From Pannonibacter phragmitetus_B (lineage in GTDB: Bacteria; Pseudomonadota; Alphaproteobacteria; Rhizobiales; Stappiaceae), in NCBI RefSeq assembly GCF_050510895.1, contig NZ_JBNINT010000001.1, positions 434,001 through 498,000 on the forward strand: a DNA stretch of 64,000 nucleotides. The letters run 5' to 3'. The notes below the pieces were generated by a model. It worked only from the letters and a program-made list of their open reading frames with translations, was not told the DNA's origin and made no database searches. Made by a program: the position numbers and the translations under genes. This document shows, piece by piece, positions 8,102 through 15,809 of the stretch (position 1 is its first letter; each line of letters begins with the position of its first letter).

Positions 8102-8476
8102 TCAGCTCCACAGCCTTGCGCTCAGACGCTGCCACAGGCCGGGCTCCGCGTCTGAGACCTTCGCCGGGGCCGGGTTTTCGCCGCCGAAGCGCTGGCGCAC
8201 ATGGGGCGCCGCGAGCTCCGGCGCCCAGCGGAAGGCACGGTCGAGTGTGACTTCCACCTCGGTCTGCGGCGCGGCAATCTCTTCCACCGCGATGGATGCG
8301 GTCTCGGCGATCAGCCCGCCCAGTGGGCAGGTTGGCGTTGTCATGCCAAGGGTGATGCGGATGTGTCCGGGCGCGCAGGCAATGTTCCGGACAAGGCCGA
8401 GATCCACGATGCTGACGCCCAGTTCCGGATCATCGACAGTGGCGAGGGCGGCAAGGATGGAGGCTTCACTGGTCAT
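8102..8476 (-). CDS. DUF59/MIP18 family protein (metal-sulfur cluster assembly type)
   Basis: 124 residues. The first 90 or so form a DUF59 (PaaD/SufT-like) domain with VDDPELGVSIVDLGLVRNI and MTTPTCPLGGLI, including the conserved DPE and the single cysteine of TCPLG. A short C-terminal extension follows. DUF59 proteins assist iron-sulfur or other metallocofactor maturation. Within a nirK-nirV operon it may help a denitrification metalloprotein, but that is inference from position. The start ATG 8476 is the first residue that fits the family; upstream frame is not conserved. Confidence 0.82.
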   Translation of the reverse strand: MTSEASILAALATVDDPELGVSIVDLGLVRNIACAPGHIRITLGMTTPTCPLGGLIAETASIAVEEIAAPQTEVEVTLDRAFRWAPELAAPHVRQRFGGENPAPAKVSDAEPGLWQRLSARLWS

Positions 8477-8552
8477 GGGACAATGACTCCTTCGGGGGCT
8501 CCTGCGGGTGGATATGTTGCAGGAAGAGTGCGGCCATCGCCGCCCGGCCTCT

Positions 8553-8566
8553 TTGAGCAGGCACAA
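8553..8566. promoter_or_regulatory. weak TTG-N8-CAA element upstream of the DUF59 gene
   Basis: TTGAG-CAGG-CACAA fits the loose TTG-N8-CAA core, but its arms are not symmetrical beyond three bases. It lies 83.5 nt before the DUF59 start, in the only sizeable gap (106 nt) of the nirK operon. A match of this quality is expected several times by chance in 64 kb. Confidence 0.25.
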
Positions 8567-8582
8567 GCTTTGGTGCAGCTTT

Positions 8583-8975
8583 TCAGTCTTCCTGCCGTGG
8601 CGTGCTGGTTTGAACCCCGGCCAGAAGCTCAAGGCTTGCCACCCCTTGCGCGGCGGCAGCGGCAATCTGGCGGAAGGTATCGGCGAGAACGGCCAGGTCG
8701 GCGGCATCCATTTCGGCGGCACCGGGGGATTCAAGATCCTGCAGATAGGGAAGGAAACTGGCCAGCTGGCGGGTGCGCTCCCTTGCGCTTTCCAGAAGGC
8801 GGCGGCGGGTGCGGCGGATTTCGAACTCGGTGAAGATGGCGACTGTACGCTCCACTTCCTCCTGACAGGCGCAGGGCAGGCCCATGTCCTGCAACACATG
8901 CGCAAGCCGCTGCAGCAATGCGGTGTCTGCTGCAGCGGCCAGGGGTTTGCGGTCCGGCTCTAAAGCCCCAGCCAT
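8583..8975 (-). CDS. hypothetical protein in the nirK-nirV operon
   Basis: 130 residues, soluble, helix-rich and probably coiled in the middle (EFEIRRTRRRLLESARERTRQLASFL). Two cysteines lie close together in LPCACQEEVE (about residues 34-36). I do not recognise the family. It overlaps the end of nirV by 16 nt, which strongly implies a real, translationally coupled gene. A role with the adjacent NirV or DUF59 protein is possible, but no catalytic motif is visible. Confidence 0.6.
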   Translation of the reverse strand: MAGALEPDRKPLAAAADTALLQRLAHVLQDMGLPCACQEEVERTVAIFTEFEIRRTRRRLLESARERTRQLASFLPYLQDLESPGAAEMDAADLAVLADTFRQIAAAAAQGVASLELLAGVQTSTPRQED

Positions 8976-9793
8976 TGCCGCAATCCCTTTTCTTCGCGCA
9001 CAAGCCGGATGCCGAGATTGGCGGGTGGCACCCCCACCGAGCAGGCCCCGGCCTTGGGGTCGCGGAAGAAGGTTGTCATCAGTGCCCGGTGACGGCCTTC
9101 AGCGACGCGGATGCCGCAGTTTTCCGTCTCCCGCACTTCTCCGCCCGGCAGCACATGGTGGCGGTGGTAGCAGGTGGATGTCCACTCCCAGACATTGCCG
9201 GAAAGATCCTGCAGGCCATGCTCGTTGGTGCCGAAATGTCCGGTGGGCATGGGCTTGGGGTCGATCTCTTCCTGCAGTTTCGATTCAATATCGTAGACCG
9301 CGATCCAGCGTTTCGAAGGATTGGCCGGGTCGCTGATTTCCGTATAGCCATCATCCTTGAACCGCGATCCGGCAGCGAGCGCCCATTCCCTGTCGGTCGG
9401 CAGGCGCCATGTCTGGCCGGTTTGCTCCGACAGCCAGGCGGCATAGGCCTCGGCATCGATGAAGTTCACGCCGGTGACTGGCAGCTCCGGAGCGCTTGGT
9501 GTGTCGAGCGCATTGCATCCACCATCAGCGACACAGGCATCATAGGCGCCACGTGTGACCTGCGCCCGCATGATGATCAGCGGGCGTTCCAGCGTCAGAG
9601 GAACATGAGGTCCGTTGACGGGGGTACCTCTGTCCAGAAATTCCCCGGGCTCTCTGTAGACAATGGCAGCTTCCTCCAACCGCACCGTCTCTGGCGCTGG
9701 ATGCGGGGCGCTTGGTGCATCTGCAAAGCCCTGCAGCAGAGTGAGGAGGGCAAGGCCTGCAACAGCGGCGCTGGTGTATCTGATCAAGGTCAT
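8960..9793 (-). CDS. nirV: NirV: SUMF1/formylglycine-generating-enzyme-like protein
   Basis: 277 residues with an N-terminal signal or anchor (about residues 8-25) and an FGE-sulfatase/SUMF1 domain. Hallmarks are PVTGVNFIDAEAYAAWL, TWRLPTDREWALAAG, GLQDLSGNVWEWTS and NLGIRLVRE at the end. NirV occurs directly after nirK in many denitrifiers. Its function is not established and it is often dispensable. The catalytic cysteine pair of true formylglycine-generating enzymes is not obvious here. It lies 79 nt downstream of nirK on the same strand. Confidence 0.9.
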   Translation of the reverse strand: MTLIRYTSAAVAGLALLTLLQGFADAPSAPHPAPETVRLEEAAIVYREPGEFLDRGTPVNGPHVPLTLERPLIIMRAQVTRGAYDACVADGGCNALDTPSAPELPVTGVNFIDAEAYAAWLSEQTGQTWRLPTDREWALAAGSRFKDDGYTEISDPANPSKRWIAVYDIESKLQEEIDPKPMPTGHFGTNEHGLQDLSGNVWEWTSTCYHRHHVLPGGEVRETENCGIRVAEGRHRALMTTFFRDPKAGACSVGVPPANLGIRLVREEKGLRQWLGL

Positions 9794-9872
9794 GGAGGAC
9801 CTCCTGATCGCCGGGAAGGGGAGAAAAGTGGGTTGCGGCAGCCCGGGGAGGGCGGGCTGCCGCAGCAGGCTG

Positions 9873-11003
9873 TCAGTTGCTGGAGATCGGGCCGGGGGCC
9901 GAGACCTGCATCATCAGGTCATTGTTCCACTCACCTTCCACCTTGAAGTGAGCCGCAGCCCCCAGTTCCATCGCCTCGATGAGGTTGTGGTTCACATAGG
10001 CGTAGATGCCCGGCTGAAGGAACTTGTAGGTCGCCACGGCGGCGCTGCCGCCTGCCACGAACCAGGTTTCCAGTCCCTTTTGCGGCGGATTGTCAAACTT
10101 GCCGCGCTCCCAGACATGGTCGCCGTGGCCGCCGATGAGGTGCGGCCGGGTGTCCCTGTTGGCCGAACTGTGGATCACCAGAACGGTTTCGCCGACATTG
10201 GCTTTCAGGGCCTTCTCGCCTGTCAGCGCGCCGACGGCGCCGTTGAACACGACATGGGTGGGCACCAGCCCCTTCATCACCTCGACCGTATCAGCATAGG
10301 CCTCGCCGGGGCTGTCATACTCCACATACTTCCCGGTCTCGTCCTTCGGCACGTAGAGGTCGAATTCGCCGATGGTGTAGGCCCTGTCATAGTGGATCGG
10401 TTTGCCTGCCTCGTCTTTCAGCCCCTCACGAGGCAGCACCAGAATGGTGCCCGACATGCCGCTGACCACATGCCAGGCAACCATGCCTGTGGGCGCACAG
10501 TGATAGACAAAAGCGCCATTCTTCGTGGCCTTGAAGCGCAAGGTGGCCTGTTCGCCAGGGTTGACGAAAGTCAGCTGTGCGCCGCCGAGAGCGCCCGTTG
10601 CCGCGTGGAAGTCGATATTGTGCGGCATCGTGTTGGTTTCGGGGTTGATCAGCGTCAGCTCGACGTAATCCCCTTCATGCACCACCATGGTCGGGCCAGG
10701 CATCGAGCCATCGAAAGTCATGGCCTGAAAGGTGGTGCCTTCACCGTCGATGACGATCTTCTTTTCCTCGATAGTCATGGTGAACTGGACGACCTTTGGC
10801 CCACCCTTGGCCACCTGATCATGCTCCATGATAAAGGGCGGGGCGACGAGCTTGGCCTTTACGCGTTCCAGACCTTCGGTCAGGTCAGTTTGCGCGGCGG
10901 CGGCCTTCAGTGTGGGGTTGGCTCCTTCTTCTGCATGGAGCGGTGCTGCGGCCAAAAGAGCGATGGCGGCTGCACCATACAGGGCTTCACGGCGGGTCAA
11001 CAT
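9873..11003 (-). CDS. nirK: copper-containing nitrite reductase NirK
   Basis: 376 residues, periplasmic, reducing nitrite to nitric oxide. A twin-arginine-type leader (TRREALYG, cleavage after HA near residue 24) precedes two cupredoxin domains. Type 1 copper ligands are His128, Cys169, His178 and Met183. Type 2 ligands are His133, His168 and His339. Catalytic Asp131 and His288 (TRPHLIGGHGD) are present, so the enzyme should be active. Pseudoazurin at 6.5 kb is the likely electron donor. A palindrome 75.5 nt upstream of the start is the expected NnrR site. Confidence 0.97.
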   Translation of the reverse strand: MLTRREALYGAAAIALLAAAPLHAEEGANPTLKAAAAQTDLTEGLERVKAKLVAPPFIMEHDQVAKGGPKVVQFTMTIEEKKIVIDGEGTTFQAMTFDGSMPGPTMVVHEGDYVELTLINPETNTMPHNIDFHAATGALGGAQLTFVNPGEQATLRFKATKNGAFVYHCAPTGMVAWHVVSGMSGTILVLPREGLKDEAGKPIHYDRAYTIGEFDLYVPKDETGKYVEYDSPGEAYADTVEVMKGLVPTHVVFNGAVGALTGEKALKANVGETVLVIHSSANRDTRPHLIGGHGDHVWERGKFDNPPQKGLETWFVAGGSAAVATYKFLQPGIYAYVNHNLIEAMELGAAAHFKVEGEWNNDLMMQVSAPGPISSN

Positions 11004-11069
11004 GGCATTTCCTTTCGTTCAGGTTGCCTTGGGTGTTGACGCGATTACAGAACAAAGTGCAGTAGAGGT

Positions 11070-11087
11070 GTTTGCGAAAAGGCAAAC
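11070..11087. promoter_or_regulatory. NnrR-type palindrome upstream of nirK
   Basis: GTTTGC-GAAAAG-GCAAAC is a perfect inverted repeat containing TTGCG-AAAA-GGCAA, close to the TTGCG-N4-CACAA site described for NnrR in Rhodobacter. The centre is 75.5 nt before the nirK ATG and 100.5 nt before the divergent regulator gene. Confidence 0.78.
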
Positions 11088-11178
11088 AGAGCCAAGGTGG
11101 TTGCCGGATATGCCGTTTTGTCGCAGTTGATGAGGCAAGTCATTGCTGCGCCTTTGAAAAGTGATCTGGAGAAATTCA

Positions 11179-11883
11179 ATGGCCGTGCATCGACTGGATC
11201 GCTCGCTCATTCGTAATCTAAGTATTTTTCAGTACATGGGAGATACGGATCTTGATAACGTCCTGTCTACAGCAAGCGTGCGTCAGTTGCCGGATGGGGC
11301 GACGGCTTTCATGCAGGGCATTGAGGCGACAGAGTTCTTCTGCCTGCTCAGCGGCCGTTTGAAGGTGATCCAGACCACGCCGGATGGCCAGCAGGTGGTG
11401 GTACGGCACGTCAATCCGGGTGACATCTTCGGCATTGCCCGCGCGATGCGGCGCCCGGACTATCCGGCCACGGCCACGGCCATCGTCGACAGTCTGGCGC
11501 TGGCCTGGCCCTCGAACCAGTGGGAAGCCTTCATTGCCCGCAGTCCCACGCTGGCACTCAATGCCCTGCAGACCGTTGGCCAGCGCCTGCAGGACGCGCA
11601 CACGCGCATTCTGGAGCTTTCGACGGAAGAGGTGGAGCGGCGCGTCGCCCATGCGGTGCTGCGGCTGGTGCGCCAGGCGGGCAAGAAGACGGAAGAGGGC
11701 ATTCTCATCGACTTCCCGGTGACCCGTCAGGACATAGCGGAAATGACCGGCACAACGCTACACACCGTCAGCCGGGTGATGACCGCCTGGGAGGCAAAGG
11801 GGCTTGTCCAGTCCAGCCGCAAGCGTGTTGTTGTGGTCGATCCGCACCGGCTTTACCTGCTGGCAGAAAGCAGCGGCGATTGA
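11179..11883 (+). CDS. nnrR: Crp/Fnr-family regulator, NnrR-type
   Basis: 234 residues. An N-terminal cyclic-nucleotide-binding-type beta-roll (about residues 15-120) is joined by a dimer helix to a winged HTH with TRQDIAEMTGTTLHTVSRVM. The N-terminal cysteine cluster that binds [4Fe-4S] in true FNR is absent, as in the NnrR/DNR group of nitric oxide-responsive activators. It sits between nirK and the nor genes, and the nearby palindromes fit its known binding pattern. The start at ATG 11179 has GGAG 7 nt upstream; an earlier in-frame GTG lacks one. Confidence 0.88.
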   Translation: MAVHRLDRSLIRNLSIFQYMGDTDLDNVLSTASVRQLPDGATAFMQGIEATEFFCLLSGRLKVIQTTPDGQQVVVRHVNPGDIFGIARAMRRPDYPATATAIVDSLALAWPSNQWEAFIARSPTLALNALQTVGQRLQDAHTRILELSTEEVERRVAHAVLRLVRQAGKKTEEGILIDFPVTRQDIAEMTGTTLHTVSRVMTAWEAKGLVQSSRKRVVVVDPHRLYLLAESSGD

Positions 11884-11911
11884 CGCCGGCCGGGCATAGG
11901 CGCTCCGGAGT

Positions 11912-11925
11912 TTGTTCCCCGACAA
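11912..11925. promoter_or_regulatory. FNR/NnrR-like box upstream of the DUF2249 gene
   Basis: TTGTT-CCCC-GACAA has the TTG-N8-CAA core with TTGT/ACAA arms. It is centred 67.5 nt before the DUF2249 ATG, in the range of the other boxes. Its symmetry is one base short of perfect. Confidence 0.5.
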
Positions 11926-11985
11926 GGAAGGGTGGCGGCTAAGCTTCTAGCTGTTGGGGCCTCAACCTCTGTCTTGGAGCCTCTG

Positions 11986-12320
11986 ATGACTCTTTCCGCT
12001 GTCCAGCCCGAAGTTCCCCCGTCACCGTTGACCTGCGGCCTTTGCCGCGTCCGCAGCGCCATATGCTGGTCTTTCGCCAGTACGAGGCGTTGATGCCGGG
12101 CGAAAGCTTCGAACTGATCAACGACCACAATCCGCTGGGTCTGCTGCATCAGTTCGAGCATTACCTGCCCGGCCAGTTCACCTGGACCTATCGTGTGGAA
12201 GGGCCTGCCGACTGGCACGTCATCGTCGGCCGCCCGCATGAGGGCGAAGTTGCGCAGGTTGATCACAGCCATTCCGACAGCTGCGGCTGCGGTTCTTCCG
12301 GCCGTGGCGGCTGTGGCTGA
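11986..12320 (+). CDS. DUF2249 protein with Cys/His-rich tail (frame break at 12016-12020)
   Basis: A DUF2249 protein of about 111 residues. The core contains VDLRPLPRPQRHMLVF, ALMPGESFELINDHNPLGLL and FTWTYRVEGPADWHVIVGR. The tail is unusual: HSHSDSCGCGSSGRGGCG packs histidines, cysteines and glycines and could bind metal. The start codon (ATG 11986, GGAG upstream) and the body are in different frames. One extra C in the C5 run at 12016-12020 joins them as EVPPVTVDLRPL, so the break looks technical. DUF2249 genes are common in nir/nor clusters; function is unknown. Confidence 0.78.
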
Positions 12321-12643
12321 TGCGGCAATACCGGTTGCCCGGTCCGCAGTTGCGGGCCGGGGTCAACGCAGCTGCGGGCCCTGGCGCATGGCAGGGGCAG
12401 GGGATGCTGGCCGAAGTCAACCAGACTGCGCCGCAGAATGGTTCCGGCGGCATCCGCAATCAGTGTCAGGCGCTTGTTACCGTGGAAGAACAGGCAGGCA
12501 AACCGGCCTTCGTCTTCGTCCCGCCCCTCATGCAGACGGCAGGTGATGCTGCCTGCCCGCATCAGGCGCAAGGCCTCCTCTGGCGGCATCTGAAAGCCGG
12601 CAGCGATATCTTTAAGGTCGATTTCCGGTGCTTCGCGTGTCAT
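12263..12643 (-). CDS. DUF6522-like small protein
   Basis: 126 residues as read. The first 85 or so (IDLKDIAAGFQMPPEEALRL, then CLFFHGNKRLTLIADAAGT) look like the DUF6522 family found beside nor genes. The remainder is proline/glutamine-rich and antisense to the end of the DUF2249 gene (58-nt overlap). An extra base in the G3 run at 12376-12378 would end the protein at 12363, giving about 93 residues and no overlap, so the tail may be artefactual. It is coupled to the DUF1858 gene by an ATGA overlap. Confidence 0.62.
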   Translation of the reverse strand: MTREAPEIDLKDIAAGFQMPPEEALRLMRAGSITCRLHEGRDEDEGRFACLFFHGNKRLTLIADAAGTILRRSLVDFGQHPLPLPCARARSCVDPGPQLRTGQPVLPHQPQPPRPEEPQPQLSEWL

Positions 12644-12873
12644 GGCGCCTTTCCTCTAGCGCCCAGGATAGTCCGGTTCACGTCGCCCAGAAACTCCTCC
12701 AGCGGCACATGATGTTCTTCGCAAGCCTCCCGCACATCATGCAGATGGGCGATGGGGCAGCCGATGCAGCGCATCTTGCGGCGGATGAAGATGGGGATGG
12801 TCTCCTTGTAGGTGTCCATCATGCCCTCAAGAATGGTTTCCGCGCAGACCGGGCCCCTCAGGATCGTGACCAT
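12640..12873 (-). CDS. DUF1858 domain protein (redox-disulfide type)
   Basis: 77 residues, almost entirely one DUF1858 domain. ETIPIFIRRKMRCIGCPIAH carries the CxxC motif (CIGC), followed by EEHHVPLEEFLGDVNRTI. This domain is associated with hybrid cluster and denitrification proteins and is thought to act in redox chemistry; the cysteines may form a disulfide or bind metal. It overlaps the DUF6522 gene by 4 nt (ATGA), so the two form a small operon. A perfect NnrR-type palindrome lies 91.5 nt upstream. Confidence 0.82.
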   Translation of the reverse strand: MVTILRGPVCAETILEGMMDTYKETIPIFIRRKMRCIGCPIAHLHDVREACEEHHVPLEEFLGDVNRTILGARGKAP

Positions 12874-12957
12874 GTTTCTGCCTCCTTGGCTGATGCCAGG
12901 CTTCCTTCGGGTGGATGCCTTCAGCTTTCATGTTGCGCCTGCAGGCTGCGGGCAACG

Positions 12958-12971
12958 TTGCGCGGGCGCAA
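12958..12971. promoter_or_regulatory. NnrR-type palindrome upstream of DUF1858-DUF6522
   Basis: TTGCG-CGGG-CGCAA is a perfect 5-4-5 palindrome centred 91.5 nt before the DUF1858 start. It lies in the short gap after norD, so the DUF1858-DUF6522 pair can be induced separately from norCBQD. Confidence 0.7.
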
Positions 12972-12990
12972 AGTTTCAGCTTGTTGCAAG

Positions 12991-14898
12991 CTATCCCACC
13001 AGCTGCCGGTAAATCGCTGGAAGCGCCGAAGGCAGACGGTCCGGATGGGTGATGATGGCATAGGCACCCCGGCCGAAGAGCCACGGGAAATAATCCCGCG
13101 CTTCCTCGTCCACCGTCACGCCGAAGACCTTGAGACCTTGCTTGCGTGCTTCCCGGATGGCCGCCCGCGTATCCTCGATGCCATAGCGGCCTTCGTAATA
13201 GTCGATGTCATTGGGCTTGCCGTCCGTCAGCAGCAGGAGCAGCCGGTGGCGCTGCGGGCGCTGGGCCAGCTGTGCGCTCACGTGGCGTATGGCTGCGCCC
13301 ATACGGGTATATTGCCCGGGCTTCAGGCTCTCGATCCGCCGCAGAACCCGGCCGTCCACGGCATCGCCGAAGTCCTTCACCGTGTCCACCTGCACGGCGC
13401 TGCGGCGGCGGGAGGTGAAGGTGAAGATGGCATGCTCGTCACCGCAGGCATCCAGTCCTTGCGTCAGCGCCAGGAGGGCGGCCTTTTCCACGTCGATCAC
13501 CCGGTGGGTGCCGAGGGAGGCATCCGTCGAGAGCGACACGTCCATCAGTACCGCCATGGACAGGTCCCGTTCGATGGCGCGGCCGGCCAGAAAGAGGTTT
13601 TCCGAACCCGCGCCACCTGCCTTGCGGTCAGCGGCGGCGCGCACCAGGGCCGACAGGTCAAGGTCCTCGCCGTCCGGCTGGCCATGCAGCACCACGCGGC
13701 GCGGGCGCAGGGCCTCGAAGTGGCGCCGTACGGCCCGGATCTGGCGCTGCATGTCTGCTGTTGGCTGCCAGCCTTCGCTGTTTTCCCTGGCGCGTCCGGC
13801 GATGACCCGGCAGTGATCCGGGCGGAGCATCTGCTTTTTCCAGTCCCATTCGGGATAGGTCAGGCCTGATGTGAGGCTGGTTTCTTCGGCCTCTGCCGGG
13901 GCAAGGTCGAGGTCCAGCTTCAGCCTTGCCGCCGTGCGCTGACGGTTGGCGCCGATGGTGAGATCGCTGATGTCATCTGCGGCTTGTCTGGCGCCATCCT
14001 CATCGTCTTCATCGACACGGCGGTTCACATTCACCATCTCGGCCAGCGAGAAGATCGTCTCGAACCGGTGGAAACAGAGTGGATCGCCCCGGTCGCTCTG
14101 ATCGGTCTGCCGCCGTTCAGCTTGGCGCCGGCGTGTATCGGCGGATACGGAGCGCCCGCTTGCTTCGTCCCGCTCGTCCGGCTGGGCCGCGCCTGCGGTC
14201 AGGCGGATCTCGCCGAACAAAGGCACCGGCAGGAAAGGCCGGTAGCCGCGCGGGGCGTTGAACTGGCGAAGGTCTGCCTCCGGCTCTTCGATGGCGGCAA
14301 GAAGGCGGGTGTCCGGTGGGCGGCGGCCACCGAGAAGGGCGCAGATGGCCTCTTCCAGCCGGGCCTCCACGGGGGGCAGACGGCGTTCGGGCCGGACGGA
14401 AAGTGCAGCTCCACGCAGCCTGTGAAACAGCGCCCTGAGGCCCGGCCATGTGTTCAGCGCTTCCCGCGTGGCGGCAATGGCGGCGCGCAAGGAGAGAAGG
14501 TCGCTGACAAGAAGATCATCATGCACGGCCACGGGCCTTGCATGGGCAAACCAGGCGGCCAGCCATTCGTAGAGGGCGGCATTGTCTTCTTTCTGCGGAA
14601 AACAATCGATCACCGGTGGCAGGCGCAGGGCGGCGGTGTCCAGAACGGCACGTTCCAGCCTTTCCTGCCCCAGTCCCATGCGGCGCAGCAGGCTGAGCCG
14701 GTGACCGGACACGGCAGGGGCAGCTTCTGCAATGCGGATGGCACCGCTGCCGCCAAGCGCCCGGAACAGCACGCCGAGCCGCAGGCGCATGTCTGCGAGC
14801 GGCACGCCCGCCTCCGGATAGCGGGGCAGGGTGGTGAGGCTGCCCACCAGCGCGTGCCAATGGGAGCCGACGAATTCTTCCGGTTCGAAGATCGACAT
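12991..14898 (-). CDS. norD: nitric oxide reductase activation protein NorD
   Basis: 635 residues. The C-terminal third is a von Willebrand factor A domain with the MIDAS motif MDVSLSTDAS and the later LLLLLTDGKPNDIDYYEGRYG, the signature of NorD/CbbO-type proteins. The middle is acidic and charged, the N-terminal half helical. NorD works with the MoxR-type ATPase NorQ to insert the metal or activate cytochrome c-dependent NO reductase NorBC. The gene starts 3 nt after the norQ stop, so the two are coupled. Confidence 0.93.
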   Translation of the reverse strand: MSIFEPEEFVGSHWHALVGSLTTLPRYPEAGVPLADMRLRLGVLFRALGGSGAIRIAEAAPAVSGHRLSLLRRMGLGQERLERAVLDTAALRLPPVIDCFPQKEDNAALYEWLAAWFAHARPVAVHDDLLVSDLLSLRAAIAATREALNTWPGLRALFHRLRGAALSVRPERRLPPVEARLEEAICALLGGRRPPDTRLLAAIEEPEADLRQFNAPRGYRPFLPVPLFGEIRLTAGAAQPDERDEASGRSVSADTRRRQAERRQTDQSDRGDPLCFHRFETIFSLAEMVNVNRRVDEDDEDGARQAADDISDLTIGANRQRTAARLKLDLDLAPAEAEETSLTSGLTYPEWDWKKQMLRPDHCRVIAGRARENSEGWQPTADMQRQIRAVRRHFEALRPRRVVLHGQPDGEDLDLSALVRAAADRKAGGAGSENLFLAGRAIERDLSMAVLMDVSLSTDASLGTHRVIDVEKAALLALTQGLDACGDEHAIFTFTSRRRSAVQVDTVKDFGDAVDGRVLRRIESLKPGQYTRMGAAIRHVSAQLAQRPQRHRLLLLLTDGKPNDIDYYEGRYGIEDTRAAIREARKQGLKVFGVTVDEEARDYFPWLFGRGAYAIITHPDRLPSALPAIYRQLVG

Positions 14899-14901
14899 GT
14901 T

Positions 14902-15708
14902 TCACCCCAGTGCGAGTTCCGCCACCCGAGCGAGCGCCGCCTGCACGTCGGCATCATCGCTGAGCGGCTGCAACAGGGCTGCTTCCAGTGCGGCGGCGGG
15001 TTTCACGCCTGCGCGGATCAGCGTTGCGGCATAGATGAGCAGCCGGGTGGAGGCGCCTTCCTCCACATCCTGACCCTTGAGATCACGCAGGGCATTTGCG
15101 ACGCGCACCAGCGGCACGCAGCGGTCTTTCGGCAGGCCGCTTTCGGCCGAAACGATGGCCGCTTCCGTCTCCGGATCGGGATAGCCGAACTCCAGCGCGA
15201 TGAAGCGCTGGCGGGTGGAAGGCTTCAGGGCCTTCAGCACATTCTGGTAGCCGGGATTGTAGGAGATCACGAGCATGAACTCCGGCGGGGCGCTCAGCAT
15301 TTCGCCGGTGCGCTCCAGCGGCAGAATGCGCCGGTCGTCGGTGACGGGATGCAGGACCACGGTCACATCCTTGCGGGCCTCCACCACCTCGTCGAGATAG
15401 AGGATCGCGCCCTCGCGGATGGCACGGGTCAGCGGGCCATCCGCCCAGACAGTCTCCCCGCCTTTCAGCAGATAGCGGCCGGTCAGGTCCGCTGCCGTCA
15501 GGTCGTCGTGACAGGCAACCGTATAGAGCGGGCGGCCAAGGCGCTCGGCCATATGGGCGACGAAGCGGGTCTTGCCGCAGCCCGTCGGTCCTTTCAGCAG
15601 CACCGGCAGGCGGTTGCGGTAGGCCTGTTCGAACAGCAGGCACTCGTTGCCCGAAGGGGCGTAGAAGGGGGCGTCCGGGGAAGCATGTGCGGAGTGCGGG
15701 ACGGTCAT
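14902..15708 (-). CDS. norQ: NorQ, MoxR-type AAA+ ATPase for NO reductase activation
   Basis: 268 residues. Walker A GPTGCGKTRF, Walker B AILYLDEVVEARKD and sensor region VISYNPGYQNVLKALKPS define a NorQ/CbbQ AAA+ ATPase. Partner of NorD in maturing NorBC. The start at ATG 15708 has AAGGAGACC just upstream; the open frame extends far into norB in the wrong frame and is not coding there. A 13-bp hairpin separates it from norB. Confidence 0.95.
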   Translation of the reverse strand: MTVPHSAHASPDAPFYAPSGNECLLFEQAYRNRLPVLLKGPTGCGKTRFVAHMAERLGRPLYTVACHDDLTAADLTGRYLLKGGETVWADGPLTRAIREGAILYLDEVVEARKDVTVVLHPVTDDRRILPLERTGEMLSAPPEFMLVISYNPGYQNVLKALKPSTRQRFIALEFGYPDPETEAAIVSAESGLPKDRCVPLVRVANALRDLKGQDVEEGASTRLLIYAATLIRAGVKPAAALEAALLQPLSDDADVQAALARVAELALG

Positions 15709-15758
15709 GAAGGTCTCCTTGCTCACGTCTCTGGGATCACGTCTCTGGCGTGAAGAGG

Positions 15759-15791
15759 GCTCCGGGCGCGGCCCACCACCGCGCCCGGAGC
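15759..15791 (-). terminator. 13-bp hairpin between norB and norQ
   Basis: GCTCCGGGCGCGG, a 7-nt loop, then CCGCGCCCGGAGC: a perfect 13-bp G/C-rich stem in the norB-norQ gap. No T-tract follows. It may stabilise the norCB transcript and lower norQD output. Between it and norQ a 12-nt sequence TCACGTCTCTGG is directly repeated (15723 and 15737). Confidence 0.6.
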
Positions 15792-15809
15792 AGGGCTCAT
15801 TCAGCAGGC

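Noticed and set aside
8553..8566. Strong NnrR site before the DUF59 gene
   Set aside because: Arms not symmetrical beyond TTG/CAA, and about eight such cores are expected by chance in the window; listed only as weak.
12978..12992. Short inverted repeat AGCTTG-TTG-CAAGCT as norD terminator
   Set aside because: 3-nt loop, six pairs, no T-tract and overlap with the norD stop codon; too weak.
13984..15753. Long open frame (589 residues) on the plus strand
   Set aside because: Antisense to norD and norQ, both of which are unmistakable.
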